A stretch of DNA of 30,881 nt from CAYUAI01 sp964442745 (lineage in GTDB: Bacteria; Pseudomonadota; Gammaproteobacteria; S012-40). The position numbers and the translations under genes were made by a program. Positions 8,354 to 15,749 of this stretch are shown here, piece by piece. A model generated the notes under the pieces. It was given only the letters and a program-made list of their open reading frames with translations. It had not been told where the DNA came from and made no database searches. How positions within the stretch are numbered: the first letter of the stretch is position 1; every line of letters starts with the position of its first letter. The stretch lies in the NCBI GenBank assembly GCA_964442745.1, contig CAYUAI010000049.1, positions 1 through 30,881 on the forward strand. The letters run 5' to 3'.

Positions 8354-9567
8354 GTGGTCACTGGGTTTTCTGGAAAGGGATTAAATTCATCCGGTAAGTT
8401 ATCCCATTCTGCGTTTAGTTTTTGCTGGGCATCTGTCAAGCTAATCGCGCTTAATTCACCGTTTGGGTGTACTTCAATTAAGCCACTTTTTTTTAGTTTA
8501 CCGAGGCCATCTTCGATTTCAAAATCAACGTGTAATCCGTATTGGGCCTTTAAGTAGGTTTCAATGGTTTGATCGAGGCTGGCGAGGGTGTGTCTTGGCT
8601 GGGGTTGATGGGATAAGAAAAAATAGGCAAGAATGGCTTCTTTGCAGTCTTCGGCCTCGCCCAGTTCAATCAAATGGGCGATGGACCCCAGGTTGTTATT
8701 CAGATTGTAGTAATAAAGATTTTTGGCCAGGGTGGCCATGTATTTAGTGCGATGGTTGAAAATATTAGCGACTTGGCGCCACATGACGGCGCCGAACCCG
8801 GCAATAGCGACGATGATCGTATAGGGATTGGATGCCGCCGTTATTTTTGAAATGGTGGCAATAATGCTTCCGATTGCCCCACCGCCGCCGGTCATGCTCA
8901 GTTTGAGTTTGTCGAAGGCGGTCATTTTGACACGAGTGTTAGGAAAGAGCATTTCTAAGTCGGAGGCAGGAATATTTTTGAATAATTTTAAATAGACCAC
9001 GTCATTTTGATTGTCCTGTTCCGTGGTTTTTAGCTTTAAGAGTAGAAATAATCGGCGGAAGATCTGAATTTCAGTGGTTTTTTTACGCAAAAATAATCGT
9101 TGCCATTCTCGCCGAGTGGCGGTTTGCAGAGCGGAACCTCGGTAGAAAACCGCAAGTTCTTCAAATTCATCGAAATTCACCGAGACTTCAACACCATAAG
9201 GCGATTTTTTATTCAACGCTTGGTTGAGTTCGGTAAGTTGCAGTATTTCAAAATTGGCGCGCTCCAGCACGTAAGAGAGTTCGTTTATCAGCGCCTTGAG
9301 TAAGCGATGCCGCTCCGTCGGTTGCAATGAACGCAGCTCAAGGGTGTCGGGATCAGGATTGAAGGGCCGGTAAGCCCGCTTGAGCTTCTGTAAACTTTTG
9401 TGTGAGCGTGCATGGTAAAGCATGACAAAAATGTGGCAAATTTGTTGGAATTGGATATTTTTTTCATCGCTCCAGTTGGCATAATGGATTAAATCCTCAA
9501 TTAAGTCATCTTCGTGTACTGGGATGAATCGTTGATAGGCCGTTTCGTCAAATCGAATATTATTCAT
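8350..9567 (-). CDS. DUF3754 / TMEM143-like membrane protein
   Basis: The product has 405 residues and resembles the DUF3754 family, whose eukaryotic members include TMEM143. Visible signatures are FYRGSA at 141-146, a basic helix with REWQRLFLRKK (153-163), and VYLKLFKNIPASDLEMLFP at 191-209. Two closely spaced helices (about 228-246 and 249-266) have an alanine/glycine-rich face and would insert as a hairpin, leaving large soluble N- and C-terminal parts. The biochemical role is unknown. The gene is convergent with the antiporter and overlaps its stop codon. The right copy of the dispersed repeat lies about 90 bp upstream of its start. Confidence 0.8.
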   Translation of the reverse strand: MNNIRFDETAYQRFIPVHEDDLIEDLIHYANWSDEKNIQFQQICHIFVMLYHARSHKSLQKLKRAYRPFNPDPDTLELRSLQPTERHRLLKALINELSYVLERANFEILQLTELNQALNKKSPYGVEVSVNFDEFEELAVFYRGSALQTATRREWQRLFLRKKTTEIQIFRRLFLLLKLKTTEQDNQNDVVYLKLFKNIPASDLEMLFPNTRVKMTAFDKLKLSMTGGGGAIGSIIATISKITAASNPYTIIVAIAGFGAVMWRQVANIFNHRTKYMATLAKNLYYYNLNNNLGSIAHLIELGEAEDCKEAILAYFFLSHQPQPRHTLASLDQTIETYLKAQYGLHVDFEIEDGLGKLKKSGLIEVHPNGELSAISLTDAQQKLNAEWDNLPDEFNPFPENPVTT

Positions 9568-9660
9568 GGCAGTGGCTCGTGTCTTGTGGTGTTAGTTGTT
9601 TATCTCAGTCCACCGTGTATTTTGCATGGATCGCCCGCGCTTGGGTACGTTGGCATTTTA

Positions 9661-9756
9661 CCAACATTGAGCCGCCTATCATTTAATCTCACTTGATCCT
9701 TGATTCCCCAGAAATATTTCGTCAGTCGGCCATACAACAAGTATGGCCTCCTTCAG
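9661..9756 (+). repeat. Dispersed repeat, copy 2, with perfect terminal hairpin
   Basis: This is the inverted partner of 53-150. The copy begins CCAACATTGAGCCGCC, contains the palindrome GAAATATTTC (9711-9720), and ends in a perfect 8-bp hairpin: GGCCATAC (9728-9735), loop AACAA, GTATGGCC (9741-9748). Both copies have the hairpin end pointing away from the enclosed genes. No open frame or transposase is associated. Confidence 0.85.
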
Positions 9757-9790
9757 AAAAACCCCGGTGAAATCAATTCTCATCGCGATG

Positions 9791-9992
9791 TTCAAACGCT
9801 AGGCGGCCCAAGGTCGGATTTTAGGCCAAATCCTTGTTTTTTTACAGTGTTATCCTTGTTTGATCGCAAAGTGATCGCACGATTTTCAAACGCTAGACGG
9901 CCTAATGTTGGTCACAGTTAAAGATCGCTAGGGATTGAGAGTTGAATCTTGGGTGCAAAATTAGTATGTTGATGCGGTCATTCAAACGCTAA
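9791..9992 (+). repeat. Three TTCAAACGCTA repeats at about 95-bp spacing
   Basis: TTCAAACGCTA occurs at 9791, 9885 and 9981, at intervals of 94 and 96 bp. The first two extend into a GGCGGCCCAAGGT-like or GACGGCCTAATGTTGGT-like tail. That tail also resembles the reverse complement of the start of the long repeat (TAGGCGGCTCAATGTTGG). Sequence between the copies is not conserved. Confidence 0.65.
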
Positions 9993-10304
9993 TGCTTAGC
10001 AAATATATTTTTTTCATGTATATTCCTAACGGATTAGATGAATGGTTTGATAAGTGTGTTTTTTATACCATAATGACAATTATTGATGGGGAGGCCTGTT
10101 TTAACCACATCGTCGATTTCAACTGGACATATAAATTCAGCAATATTAAAGTGGATATTTATTCTCATATTCGAGCGATGGGCGCCACACTTAGCATAAC
10201 GAGCGTAGTAAACATCGGCCTTCCTAAGCGGAAGCGGAAACCAAACTGCAAAACAACGAAAATAGAGATACTGATTTCTTATCGTTACCCAGGGGCATAC
10301 CAGG

Positions 10305-10766
10305 ATGAAAGTGAGTCAAATACTTAAGCAAAAAGGGCTGGAAAGCTATAGTGTTAAGGCAGATGAATTATTAACCCATGCCGTCGAGTTAATGACAGAT
10401 AATAAAGTCGGGTCGGTTATTGTGACCAGCAAAGATGGGGGCTTAGCAAGTATTGTTACCGAACGTGATGTGATGCATGCGGCACGCAAATACCAGGCGA
10501 ACCTTTCTCAAGTAAAAATAAGCGATGTGATGGCGCCGGAATTGGTGACATGCACAGGTGAGGAGACACTTGAGGAAGCCATGGATATCATGATGAACAA
10601 CTTGACAGGTCACCGCATACGACATATCCCTGTCGTAGACAATGGAAAATTTGTTGGTGTTATTTCCATCGGAGATATTGTTGAGTCACTCTTAAGCAAG
10701 GCTAAGTTCGAGAACAAGTTGCTTAAGAGCTATATTAAAAATTGGCCTGAAACAGAAGAAGGATAA
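10305..10766 (+). CDS. Two-CBS-domain protein
   Basis: A 153-residue cytoplasmic protein made almost entirely of a CBS pair (Bateman module). The first CBS spans about 8-70 (VGSVIVTS and SIVTERDVMHAA) and the second about 76-136 (HIPVVDNGKFVGVISIGDIVES). CBS pairs bind adenosine nucleotides and usually act as energy or redox sensors. This stand-alone form has no catalytic partner domain. The TERD and SIGD segments sit where such domains usually contact ribose or phosphate. A GGGG sequence 11 bases before the ATG can act as ribosome site. The gene is followed by a strong hairpin and a convergent gene, so it is probably monocistronic. Its target is not evident from the neighbours. Confidence 0.92.
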   Translation: MKVSQILKQKGLESYSVKADELLTHAVELMTDNKVGSVIVTSKDGGLASIVTERDVMHAARKYQANLSQVKISDVMAPELVTCTGEETLEEAMDIMMNNLTGHRIRHIPVVDNGKFVGVISIGDIVESLLSKAKFENKLLKSYIKNWPETEEG

Positions 10767-10784
10767 ATATAGACGGGATAACAG

Positions 10785-10813
10785 ATTCTCAAGGCCTTAG
10801 TCGCCTTGAGAAT
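10785..10813. terminator. Bidirectional hairpin between convergent genes
   Basis: A perfect 11-bp stem (ATTCTCAAGGC / GCCTTGAGAAT) with a 7-base loop sits between the CBS stop and the DUF3579 stop. No T-run of note follows in either direction. It may terminate or simply protect both 3' ends. Confidence 0.6.
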
Positions 10814-10817
10814 ACCC

Positions 10818-11096
10818 TTAGTAGCCCTCAACCTGTAGTTGGTTCTCATTAGCGAAGTCCATTAAAAATGAAAACAACATCGGCTCTTCATTTTCTAGAC
10901 TTTTATCTAACACCACACAGTTTACGCCTTCTACCGTTGCCATTTTGACTTTTGGATGAAATTTAATGCGCCGTCCGGCAGTCGGAGTGCCAACGGCTGA
11001 AGTCAAACGCTGCGCCCAATCGCTCGGGCGAAAATTATCCCCATCTTTTGTTATTCCTTTGATAACGAACTTTCCAGTGAAATCGCTTTGTATCAT
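10818..11096 (-). CDS. DUF3579 family protein
   Basis: A 92-residue soluble protein that I recognise as DUF3579. The pattern is FVIKGITKDGDNFRPSDWAQRL (residues 10-31), then a basic stretch, VEGVNCVVLDKSLENEEPM and FLMDFANENQL near the C-terminus. Length is normal for the family. Function is unknown. It is convergent with the CBS gene and shares the hairpin between them. No convincing Shine-Dalgarno is visible before the ATG. Confidence 0.88.
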   Translation of the reverse strand: MIQSDFTGKFVIKGITKDGDNFRPSDWAQRLTSAVGTPTAGRRIKFHPKVKMATVEGVNCVVLDKSLENEEPMLFSFLMDFANENQLQVEGY

Positions 11097-12078
11097 TTTC
11101 TAAACCATGAAAGTGAATTTTGTCTGACAAGGTGTACGGTTATCTGTTGAGTCTTATTGCACGACACCCATAAGTTTATCGGTTATTTTTCATTCCCACC
11201 AGGAAACGATATTCCCCCATCATACCATGATAAGTCCGCGACAATTAACTTAATTTGAGCCTATCAGTGAGTTCCTGTGATGCCCGTGCTGTCTAACTAT
11301 ACTCAATAGTTGGGTAGGTTTGTTTAGTGCTTCATTTATTATGGAATCAAATGCATCATAATAGAATTCATAATTTTGAGTGAACAAACTCGATCTTAAC
11401 GAGGCGAAGTCCAGCCCGTATAGCTAAAGGCTTTCGCCTATATGAGCGGTATCCAACAATCACGCTCACCAACCGATGAAATTTCCAATATCGTTCATCT
11501 ATATTATAGCAGTCTGCGCCTGTAAATTTCTGATAAATCTTGTTACTTTTGAGGATTAATTTCCATTCTTTAAATGGTTTGACGGAGTTTGTCTTCAGCC
11601 TGATACCAATGAACATCGACTGGCGGATACAAAATGGAAATGGCTTGTGATTTATCAAAAGCATTGCCATCACCCATACGAAATACCACGATCAAAGCAC
11701 CAACTATAGCGATCAATTATCACCCAATAATAATATTTAAAAAGTAGCCTAAGACGCGTTTGATCGATCAATGCGATGTGCATATTTTTACTTTTTTATT
11801 GATTATTTTGCTGTATTTGTGAATATTCACTGTTATTATCAGAGTGAAATATTGCTAAATTCCACCTCTAAAAGAAGAGCATGGCGAGCAGGGTTAACAA
11901 GCCGTTATTATGGGAAATTGTTCGACATTATAACCCGATTATATCAAGCCCGTGTGCCGGAATCCCTATTAGCGACGACCGAAAAGGAGTGATTAGCCCA
12001 TCAACAAGATACCTTATAAAATGATGATCAGACGCTGTTAATTATTAAGGCGCAAAAGTAACAAAAAAGGAAACGATC
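11097..12078. other. About 1 kb without a recognisable gene
   Basis: Two short open frames (11368-11673 minus, 11771-11992 plus) lie here. Neither has a family signature, and neither is preceded by an obvious ribosome site. A small hairpin, AAAGGC/GCCT around 11424-11438, and AT-rich stretches are present. Decayed genes are possible, but I cannot show it. The promoter of the HNH gene should lie near the right end. Confidence 0.5.
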
Positions 12079-12657
12079 ATGTGGCCGTTGATTTTACGAC
12101 TCGATATTTCAGGACAACCATTAGGTTGGGTACCGTGGCAAGATGCTGCTGTATTATACACGATAGGTAAGGTCGTTTGGACAACCGGCGAAAAAATATT
12201 GCGCATCCGTGGTGGCCGTAACCGATTTACCAATAAACAAACAGTCATGGACATTCACTCCATTGTTGCCTGCCGAGGGATGACGGCCGTGAATAAATTT
12301 TCTCTTGTACCACCCTTGAATAATCGGGAATTGTTTCGGCGTGATAGACATATGTGCTTATATTGTTTGAATTTGTTGTCCGATGATAAATTAACACGCG
12401 ATCATGTGCATCCGATATCACGAGGTGGGTCGAATAACTGGACAAATGTTGTCACAGCTTGTCGACCATGTAATGAAAAAAAAGGGGCGCGTACCCCCGA
12501 TGAGGCCAACATGAAATTGCATGCGGTGCCATACCCCCCTAATTTTGCGGAATGGCTAACGTTACGCAACCGGCGTATTCTGGCTGATCAGATGGCATTT
12601 TTGAAAACACGATTTATTGCGAAGCATGAACGTCATTTGTTTCGAGAACTGCGGTAA
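12079..12657 (+). CDS. HNH endonuclease, McrA-like
   Basis: A 192-residue protein with an N-terminal domain of about 75 residues (LILRLDISGQPLGWVPWQ) and a central HNH nuclease fold. Zinc-binding pairs are C93-x2-C96 and C128-x2-C131. The catalytic strand-hairpin TRDHVHPISRGG is at 107-118 and N123 follows. D108-H109 would be the general-base region. The protein probably cleaves DNA with a divalent metal. Proteins of this size and layout occur singly in many proteobacteria, and whether they act in defence, repair or mobility is unclear. A good ribosome site (AAGGAAA) precedes the ATG. It lacks an adjacent methylase, phage genes or an intron/intein structure, so nothing in context points to restriction-modification. 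A terminator follows at 12735. Confidence 0.9.
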   Translation: MWPLILRLDISGQPLGWVPWQDAAVLYTIGKVVWTTGEKILRIRGGRNRFTNKQTVMDIHSIVACRGMTAVNKFSLVPPLNNRELFRRDRHMCLYCLNLLSDDKLTRDHVHPISRGGSNNWTNVVTACRPCNEKKGARTPDEANMKLHAVPYPPNFAEWLTLRNRRILADQMAFLKTRFIAKHERHLFRELR

Positions 12658-12734
12658 TTTTTTTGTGAAGTAGTTCACCGAAATTGCAAAGCTTTTCGTG
12701 TATTATCAGTTACCATAGCCAGTGATTTTCCGAT

Positions 12735-12761
12735 AGATGATACGTATCGTCTCTTTTTTTT
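12735..12761 (+). terminator. Rho-independent terminator after the HNH gene
   Basis: The stem AGATGAT / ATCGTCT (one G-U pair) around the tetraloop ACGT is followed by CTTTTTTTT. It lies about 80 bp past the HNH stop and separates that gene from the DUF2235 gene. Confidence 0.6.
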
Positions 12762-12856
12762 GGTAGCGTTAAGCAAATATAGTTGTCTTATCAAGACTTG
12801 GTTAGCACAACCTAAAACTATCGTTCGCGCCTTTCCATTAGGAAAATTAGTGGTTG

Positions 12857-12885
12857 AAAAATAATAAAATCCATTATTTTTTTTT
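12857..12885 (+). promoter_or_regulatory. AT-only hairpin plus T-run in the leader of the DUF2235 gene
   Basis: AAAAATAAT (12857-12865) pairs perfectly with ATTATTTTT (12873-12881), and more T follows. This is just 20 bp before the chosen start codon at 12905. The all-A/T stem is thermally weak. It might act as a leaky attenuator or a temperature-sensitive structure, or it may be chance in AT-rich DNA. Confidence 0.3.
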
Positions 12886-12904
12886 GCTGCGAAGAGGCTG
12901 TGTT

Positions 12905-14257
12905 ATGAGCAAACGGATTGTGATTTTATGTGATGGAACTTGGAATGAGCCTGAACGAAGAAAAGGACAAAAATCTCCCTCAAATGTGCTAAAAATGGCT
13001 CGTGCTATTCAAGCACAAAGCCGTTCTGATTCGCTGGAGCAAGTCGTTTTCTATGATCGAGGGATTGGCACGGGAACCGTCGGCTGGATTGATAAATATA
13101 TTGGTGGGGCCACCGGTCTGGGTATCTCAAGAAATATTGCCGAATGTTACCAATTTATTGCCAATAATTATGTACCGGGCGATGAGATTTTTTGTTTTGG
13201 TTTTAGCCGTGGCGCTTATACAGTGCGCTCACTTTGCGGCATGATGGAAGCGGTGGGCTTGCTTGCTAAAAAAGATTTGGGTTTCACTCAACAAGCCTAC
13301 CGATATTATCGGACAAAAATCGATCGGCGCGCCTCACATCCATTTGCTCAAAAGGTAAATAATTTAACGATGATACGTCCTGTGATTAAATTTATTGGCG
13401 TATGGGATACCGTCGGAGCACTGGGCGTACCGGTACCTATTTTAAAACAAATTTCTCGCAAGCTTTGGGTTGGATTTCACGATACTTCGTTGTCGGATAT
13501 CGTTGAAAATGCTTTTCATGCGGTGGCAATTGATGAGCAACGCCGCACTTTTGCGCCAGCACTTTGGACTAACCAGCAAGGGCAAAGAAGAGTTCAGCAA
13601 GTTTGGTTCACCGGTTCGCATCAAAATGTTGGCGGTGGTTTTAAGTCCACCGGATTGTCGGATATTGCTTTTTACTGGTTAGCTAACCGAGCTAAGGAAT
13701 GCGGTCTGATCTTAAGTGATGACTATTTAACGGCAAATATTCACCCGGATTTTATGGGAGAAATTGAAGACTCTTATTCTTTCTTTTACAAGGTGTTGGA
13801 AAAGTTAAGAATGCCTGCTTTACTTAGAAATATCGGGAATGAACGCTATATCGGTGAAATGATCCACGAAAGTGTGTTAACTCGAATAAAAAATGATAAA
13901 AAATACATGCCAAAAAATATTTTGGGCGATAGAAAACACGTTAACAATCTTATAATCACACGTAATGGCCGTGATTACGTCGCACGTGATGGCGTTGGTA
14001 TTCCCATTTTTAGAGAGCGAAAGCTAACACGCGTTACAGGAGGGGATACACCCGCCAAATTAGCGATTGGCGGGCGGCCATCCATGGAATGTGAAATCAT
14101 CGATTGCAATCGCACGGGAGGTGCCAAACTGCGCCTGACCAATCCACTCAAACCCGGGGAAAATGCAAAGATTGAATCGTCAAACGTCGGTCAAAAAAAA
14201 TGCCGGGTGGTATGGAGTCATAACAAAACCATGGGGGTACGTTTTATCAGTGAATAA
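12905..14257 (+). CDS. DUF2235 alpha/beta-hydrolase with C-terminal PilZ-like domain
   Basis: The 450-residue product begins with a DUF2235 hydrolase domain (about 1-340), the fold shared with Tle1-type phospholipase effectors. Visible elements are CDGTWNEP at 9-16, the nucleophile elbow GFSRG at 99-103 (S101), GVWDTVGA at 165-172 (D168) and WFTGSHQNVGGG at 234-245 (H239). The last 80 residues fit a PilZ domain: an RxxxR motif (R372, R376), then DCNRTGGA at 400-407 as a variant of DxSxxGG with Asn for Ser, and a GVRF ending at 444-447. PilZ domains bind cyclic di-GMP. I start at the ATG with GAGG 8 bases upstream; an in-frame TTG 51 bp earlier is less likely. There is no signal peptide, VgrG, PAAR or immunity gene nearby. 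An intracellular, c-di-GMP-tuned lipase or esterase is my inference. Confidence 0.9.
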   Translation: MSKRIVILCDGTWNEPERRKGQKSPSNVLKMARAIQAQSRSDSLEQVVFYDRGIGTGTVGWIDKYIGGATGLGISRNIAECYQFIANNYVPGDEIFCFGFSRGAYTVRSLCGMMEAVGLLAKKDLGFTQQAYRYYRTKIDRRASHPFAQKVNNLTMIRPVIKFIGVWDTVGALGVPVPILKQISRKLWVGFHDTSLSDIVENAFHAVAIDEQRRTFAPALWTNQQGQRRVQQVWFTGSHQNVGGGFKSTGLSDIAFYWLANRAKECGLILSDDYLTANIHPDFMGEIEDSYSFFYKVLEKLRMPALLRNIGNERYIGEMIHESVLTRIKNDKKYMPKNILGDRKHVNNLIITRNGRDYVARDGVGIPIFRERKLTRVTGGDTPAKLAIGGRPSMECEIIDCNRTGGAKLRLTNPLKPGENAKIESSNVGQKKCRVVWSHNKTMGVRFISE

Positions 14258-14319
14258 TGTCGATTTAATTTAGCCAAGCAATGGGATATATTTCATAATT
14301 AATGTCATCGAAAATTTAG

Positions 14320-15531
14320 GTGAAAAATCGGAACTATTTACGGAGTTTGCTCATCGGCGTCTTGGGTTGGTTAGCCGGTTGGTATTCGCATCGCTTTATT
14401 ATCATGCCTGAATCGCTTGAAAAAATCGATGATCCAGTATTTCAACCGACTTTTCCCGTTGCTAAGCTACCAATAAAAAGATTAGAAGAACAACCAGACA
14501 ATCCCTCCATCCAGCCCAAAATCTCTCCATTATCCGGTATTGAGCAATTCATCGGGCTATTACGTAACAATCAATTTGATGCCACCTTAGCGCGTTATAC
14601 GCAAATTAATGAAGCAAATGACGAGCAAGAAAAAATAAGCTATCGCCAAGCACTTTTTGTTTTTATTCAAGAACTCAATCAATTAGGTGAAGTGGCCCGA
14701 GCACTTGAGCTGCTCACAGCGATTTATCCTGTTGAGTATAAAAATTTAGCCTATATGTTGCGCTTTGCGGAGGCTTTGAAGCGAAATTCCTTGTTCCTAA
14801 AATATATTGACATTTTATATGAAGCTAAAGCCCTTGCGTTTCGGGATCAAGAGATTACTCAGGTTACCCATCAAATACGGCAAGCGACTAGCGATTTTGC
14901 TCAACAGCTGACGGAACAAAAAGACCAAGCAACTTTAAAAAACTTATATCAAAAATTAATCAGGCTTGAGCCAAGTTATGCGCCTTATTATGTCGCCATG
15001 GCGAAAATTCACTTAGCGCTCAATGAAGATGATGCCGCCTATGAAACCATCCGATTAGTTAAACATGTGGCCGAGGTGGAAGCACAAGTCACCGATATTT
15101 TATTAGAACTAGAAAATAAAACCTCCCAGCCATCCTCATCTAGCGCCACCATTATTAGCATGGATCGCCATGGCGCCCATTATATTGTGACGGTCACCTT
15201 AGATAAGGCGGTGGAAGCCCGATTGCTGTTAGATACCGGGGCTTCATTGACGGTGATCAAGCCAGATATTGTACAAGCCACCGTTGATAATTTAACCAGT
15301 AACTCGCAACTTCAAACTTTTAATACCGCCAATGGCAGCCGACAAGCGCCGGTGCTGGTGTTGGATAGTTTGAGCATTAGCGATAAAACGGTCTATGATA
15401 TTTCCATTGGTGTCTTTGATTTAGGCACCACGCCGGGTATTGATGGTTTATTGGGCATGAATTTCTTAAAACACTTTCGGTTTTTTGTTGATCAAGACAA
15501 TGCCGAGCTACATTTACTCACGCGGGATTGA
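14320..15531 (+). CDS. Membrane-anchored helical-repeat protein with retropepsin-like aspartic protease domain
   Basis: The 403-residue product starts at a GTG. A short hydrophobic anchor (about 9-28) is followed by a helical region (about 72-265) that resembles TPR repeats. A C-terminal clan AA protease-like domain (about 275-400) contains the active-site triad motif LLLDTGASLTVI at 302-313, D305 being the catalytic Asp. The flap/second-half motif GIDGLLGMNFLKHF is at 373-386. Such single-domain retropepsins must dimerise to be active. The anchor and sequence suggest the protease faces the periplasm. The start is tentative because no ribosome site is seen; the next Met is inside the anchor region. 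It follows the DUF2235-PilZ gene by 62 bp on the same strand and may be cotranscribed. Substrate unknown. Confidence 0.82.
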   Translation: MKNRNYLRSLLIGVLGWLAGWYSHRFIIMPESLEKIDDPVFQPTFPVAKLPIKRLEEQPDNPSIQPKISPLSGIEQFIGLLRNNQFDATLARYTQINEANDEQEKISYRQALFVFIQELNQLGEVARALELLTAIYPVEYKNLAYMLRFAEALKRNSLFLKYIDILYEAKALAFRDQEITQVTHQIRQATSDFAQQLTEQKDQATLKNLYQKLIRLEPSYAPYYVAMAKIHLALNEDDAAYETIRLVKHVAEVEAQVTDILLELENKTSQPSSSSATIISMDRHGAHYIVTVTLDKAVEARLLLDTGASLTVIKPDIVQATVDNLTSNSQLQTFNTANGSRQAPVLVLDSLSISDKTVYDISIGVFDLGTTPGIDGLLGMNFLKHFRFFVDQDNAELHLLTRD

Positions 15532-15570
15532 GAACAATAAACAGCCAAACGAGCGCATTCTGAGCGAGCG

Positions 15571-15587
15571 TAATACTTAGCGTATTA
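15571..15587. other. Small hairpin after the protease gene
   Basis: TAATAC / GTATTA around the loop TTAGC lies 40 bp past the stop. An A-run follows on the plus strand, so as an intrinsic terminator it would suit minus-strand transcription better. The remaining 160 bp before the next gene show nothing further. Confidence 0.3.
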
Positions 15588-15749
15588 TCGAGTGAAAAAA
15601 AATCAGTGTGAGATCAACAATCAAGCAAAATCGCCTGATCCGAGTGCGAAATGCCGGGTAACACCTAGCGTTCTGGAAATAAAGTTGCAATACCACGCAA
15701 TTTATTAAAAAATAACGCTTATTTTGTTTCTCAGTTCAGGCAACCATCA

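Larger units (their letters stand above)
9568..10304. other. Gene-free repeat-bearing interval
   Basis: This 737-bp interval holds the second copy of the long dispersed repeat and three shorter repeats (see separate entries). An open frame of 111 codons (9992-10327) has no recognisable family, lacks a ribosome site and runs into the CBS gene, so I do not call it. Promoters for the two divergent genes must lie here, but none is convincing by eye. Confidence 0.6.

Noticed and set aside
9791..10000. attC-like integron cassette sites suggested by the CAAACGCTAGGC motif
   Set aside because: The invariant GTT/AAC core triplets are not kept, spacing is too short for cassettes, and no integrase is present.
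9992..10327. 111-codon plus-strand frame
   Set aside because: No family pattern, no ribosome site, rises out of repeat DNA and overlaps the well-supported CBS gene.
11368..11673. 101-codon minus-strand frame
   Set aside because: No recognised motif, unconvincing start and no ribosome site; listed only as part of the gene-poor interval.
12079..12657. HNH gene as an IscB/Cas9-type RNA-guided nuclease or group I intron enzyme
   Set aside because: No RuvC halves or bridge helix, the protein is only 192 residues, and no neighbouring repeat array or structured omega-type RNA is evident.
12905..14257. DUF2235 protein as a secreted T6SS effector with an immunity gene
   Set aside because: No VgrG, PAAR, chaperone or Tli-type immunity gene flanks it; the next gene is a membrane protease, and the C-terminus is PilZ-like.
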